A stretch of 64,000 nucleotides of DNA, taken from positions 992,001 to 1,056,000 of the forward strand of contig CM046345.1 in NCBI GenBank assembly GCA_025403435.1. Direction: 5' to 3'. The notes beneath the pieces were generated by a model that was given only the letters and a program-made list of their open reading frames with translations, made no database searches and had not been told where the DNA came from. Of this stretch, positions 62,196-64,000 are shown piece after piece (within the stretch, counting starts at the first letter, position 1; each line of letters begins with the position of its first letter). The translations under genes were made by a program, and so were the position numbers. Source of the DNA: Artocarpus heterophyllus. Taxonomy: Eukaryota > Streptophyta > Magnoliopsida > Rosales > Moraceae.

Positions 62196-63130
62196 TCGTT
62201 CATACTTTCATATCGTGGAGTTGCTATACATTTTTCTTCTTTGAATAGCAACTATTTCATATTATATCCATATAATACTTTAAGTCATGTCACATTTATA
62301 ATACACACACCAATCATAGTTCATAATGTTCATGCATATCAATATGCAAATAGGCTTCAAACATAACGGTTGCAAATTCAATGCAAACCTTATTTTGTAC
62401 TTTAGAACTTTTTTGCATAATAAATGCAAATATACTTTAAAAACAACTTGCATAACCATTGCAAACTCATTTACAAATGTATATGGATGCATTAAAAACT
62501 ATTTACTTTTTGCTGTAGGTGAAATCTGAACTTACCCGGACTATGCCCTAGCGTTCTCTATTTCGTTCCTTTCTCCTTCCTTTTCCTTCCATTGGTCGGC
62601 TTTTGTGTCCTGATCATACGACAGCCGACTCATTAATTAACTTTCTTTTTATCAATCCACTTGATTGATAATAAAACATAAACATTAACTATTCATTCCT
62701 TTTATCTTCGTAACCCATCGGTTTACCTCTCGTTTACTTAAAACATCTTTTATAAAATCTCTGGTCTCACATGACCGTTACGTTACTTAATGTATTACGG
62801 AATATTTTCTGTCTAATAACGTTATGCTAAATCGGAGTGTTCGACTCAGTTTTAGCCATTTCCTTGATAATGACGATTTTATCCTTAACGGGTTTTTCGT
62901 CAACCTTGCAACGTTATAAAACTCATTCTCACATAAAACAGTGTAACAATCACTAATCATGCATTTCATAAATTTTTATGAAAGCATCTAAAACAATTTA
63001 TTCTAAAACAGTTCATACTGTAGTCAAGATTCTTACTTACTTGAACTCCAAGCTAAGCAGATCCAGTTATATCTCGCTGCATCTACAGTATGCGAAGCAT
63101 CCTCTACAGTGCTCCTCAAGCGACCATGAA
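62196..63130. other. Unannotated stretch of the second LTR
   Basis: No gene recognised. Mixed composition. On the minus strand TTGGAGTTCAAGTAAGTAAG (about 63030-63050) is a splice-donor-like context as seen in some plant Ty3 leaders; this is only suggestive. Confidence 0.4.
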
Positions 63131-64000
63131 TAGCTAGGAATGCTTCCTGGAGATCATACATTCTTGAAACTGTCATTCTGGACTCCGATACTGCTGTTTG
63201 AATCGCTTCGATCCACGTGCAGTTGGTACCGGATGATTTTTACCAGAGTGAAATTAGCTCAAACGGAGGTTACCATTATGTTTAGAGCATCGAAACGAGT
63301 CGGGAGGCGGTCTCGGATCTTCGATCGGCGGTCCGGATCACAAAATCCTAATTTGGCATTGACCGGCTGTTGACCGCCATTGACCGCCGTTGACCGGCCG
63401 TTGATCGATGGCGGTTGGCTCCGTTGAGAGTGGAGCTCAAGCCTACCCCCCCTAATTTGACCCTCCTAAGTCCATTGGTGAGGTCAATTTCACCCAATTT
63501 GGCCTTCATCCACTCAATTCGAGGATGGGATTCTCGGCTAACACCGACGGCTCTGATCTCCTATCTTCGGCGGAGCTACCGTGCAATTGAGGTGGGCGTT
63601 TCCTTCCCCGTGGCCCTCTGAGTATTTCCCCTATGGTGGGGCAGCTCAACATGCCGTGGAATGGCGGCTCCACCTAGCCCTACGGTGGTGCACGACGGAG
63701 ATGCCGTTCTCCGGCGATCGGCCATCATTTTGTGCAATTGAGGGTTGCTTCACGCTCTTCTCGAGCCTCTGAAAGTATGTGTGCCTTCAATTTGGCACAA
63801 AACGGCCTAAAACAGCCAACCCAATCTCACCCACGGTGACGGTGGTAGGCATCCACGATCTCCGGCGAGGGGCGGCGGAACGGAGCAATTGACCGAGGGA
63901 TCTTGCTCGCCGTCTCCCTCTGATCATTTTGGCATCGACGGTGTGCCACACCGCCGCCAGATACGGTGGGTCCGGCGGTGGCTCCACGGTGGCGACGGAG
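63131..64000 (-). other. GC-rich segment of the second LTR
   Basis: Composition rises sharply, with many CCGGCG, GACGG and CACGGTGG words. TTGACCGGCTGTTGACCGCCATTGACCGCCG... at 63357-63408 is a short tandem repeat of about 11 bases. Several short open frames exist on both strands, none recognisable. It resembles the GC-rich transcribed part of some plant Ty3 LTRs, but a host gene fragment cannot be excluded. Confidence 0.4.

Larger units (their letters stand above)
59143..64000 (-). mobile_element. Long LTR of a second retrotransposon, probably Ty3 type, extends past the window
   Basis: A sharp junction with the copia LTR is followed by TGTGACAACCCGCC. On the minus strand this reads GGCGGGTTGTCACA, a typical end of plant Ty3 LTRs. 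The copia DNA immediately outside is not a primer-binding site, so this end would be a 3' LTR or solo LTR in minus orientation. No other LTR end, primer-binding site or polyprotein domain appears before 64000, so at least 4.86 kb would be LTR, long but known for some plant Ty3 lineages. Bases TGTTC just outside are the expected target-site copy. The lineage is not determined. Confidence 0.55.

Noticed and set aside
61971..62366. 131-codon frame with an 18-residue repeat
   Set aside because: Explained by the 54-base tandem repeat, whose period is a multiple of three.
1..64000. tRNA, rRNA or other structured RNA genes
   Set aside because: None recognised by reading; a tRNAscan or Rfam search was not possible here.

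Overview
The window is plant nuclear DNA: AT-rich, genes with short GT-AG introns, plant-type Ty1-copia and Ty3-like long terminal repeats, and a fragment of an NLR resistance gene. The recognisable host genes encode jacalin, the galactose-binding seed lectin of Artocarpus. In the three intact copies the exon lengths (168 + 249 + 234 coding bases) give exactly 217 codons, with the known jacalin layout: signal peptide and propeptide (60), beta chain (20), TSSN linker (4) and alpha chain (133). I therefore infer an Artocarpus genome (jackfruit, champedak or a close relative).

Layout. Bases 1-1312 hold the last exon and 3' flank of a partial jacalin gene (J0). From about 1313 the window is a tandem array of a roughly 20.1-kb unit: unit 1 (1313-21268), unit 2 (21269-41388) and unit 3 (41389-59142, cut short). 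Each unit has, in order: a spliced-exon-like segment of unknown nature; a T-rich tract full of TGTCGTTT; jacalin gene a (Ja); jacalin gene b (Jb); about 2.7 kb of AT-rich non-coding DNA; a dead Ty1-copia element on the minus strand that keeps one 1.83-kb LTR; and (units 1 and 2) the 3' end of an NLR pseudogene. Ja and Jb are themselves tandem copies of a module of about 3.6 kb, so the array is nested.

State of the genes. Jb1, Jb2 and Jb3 are intact and encode the same protein apart from residue 23 (N in Jb1, T in the others). All three Ja genes are broken. Ja1 has a stop codon at the sugar-binding Trp of the alpha chain. Ja2 and Ja3 share a 1-bp deletion and a 250-bp LTR-like insertion in the signal-peptide exon. 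J0 lacks the site tyrosine corresponding to alpha Tyr122.

History. The left parts of units 2 and 3 are nearly identical, the right parts of units 1 and 2 are nearly identical, and a block of about 2.8 kb around Jb is nearly identical in all three. This is what one unequal crossover inside Jb of a two-unit array would leave, after Jb had been homogenised. Unit 3 ends inside its copia LTR at 59142, where a different long LTR begins (TGTGACAACCCGCC, 59143 to the window end). It contains tandem repeats and dyad motifs and a GC-rich segment; I see no convincing gene in it. No tRNA, rRNA or CRISPR array was seen. All comparisons were made by eye; no percent identities were computed.
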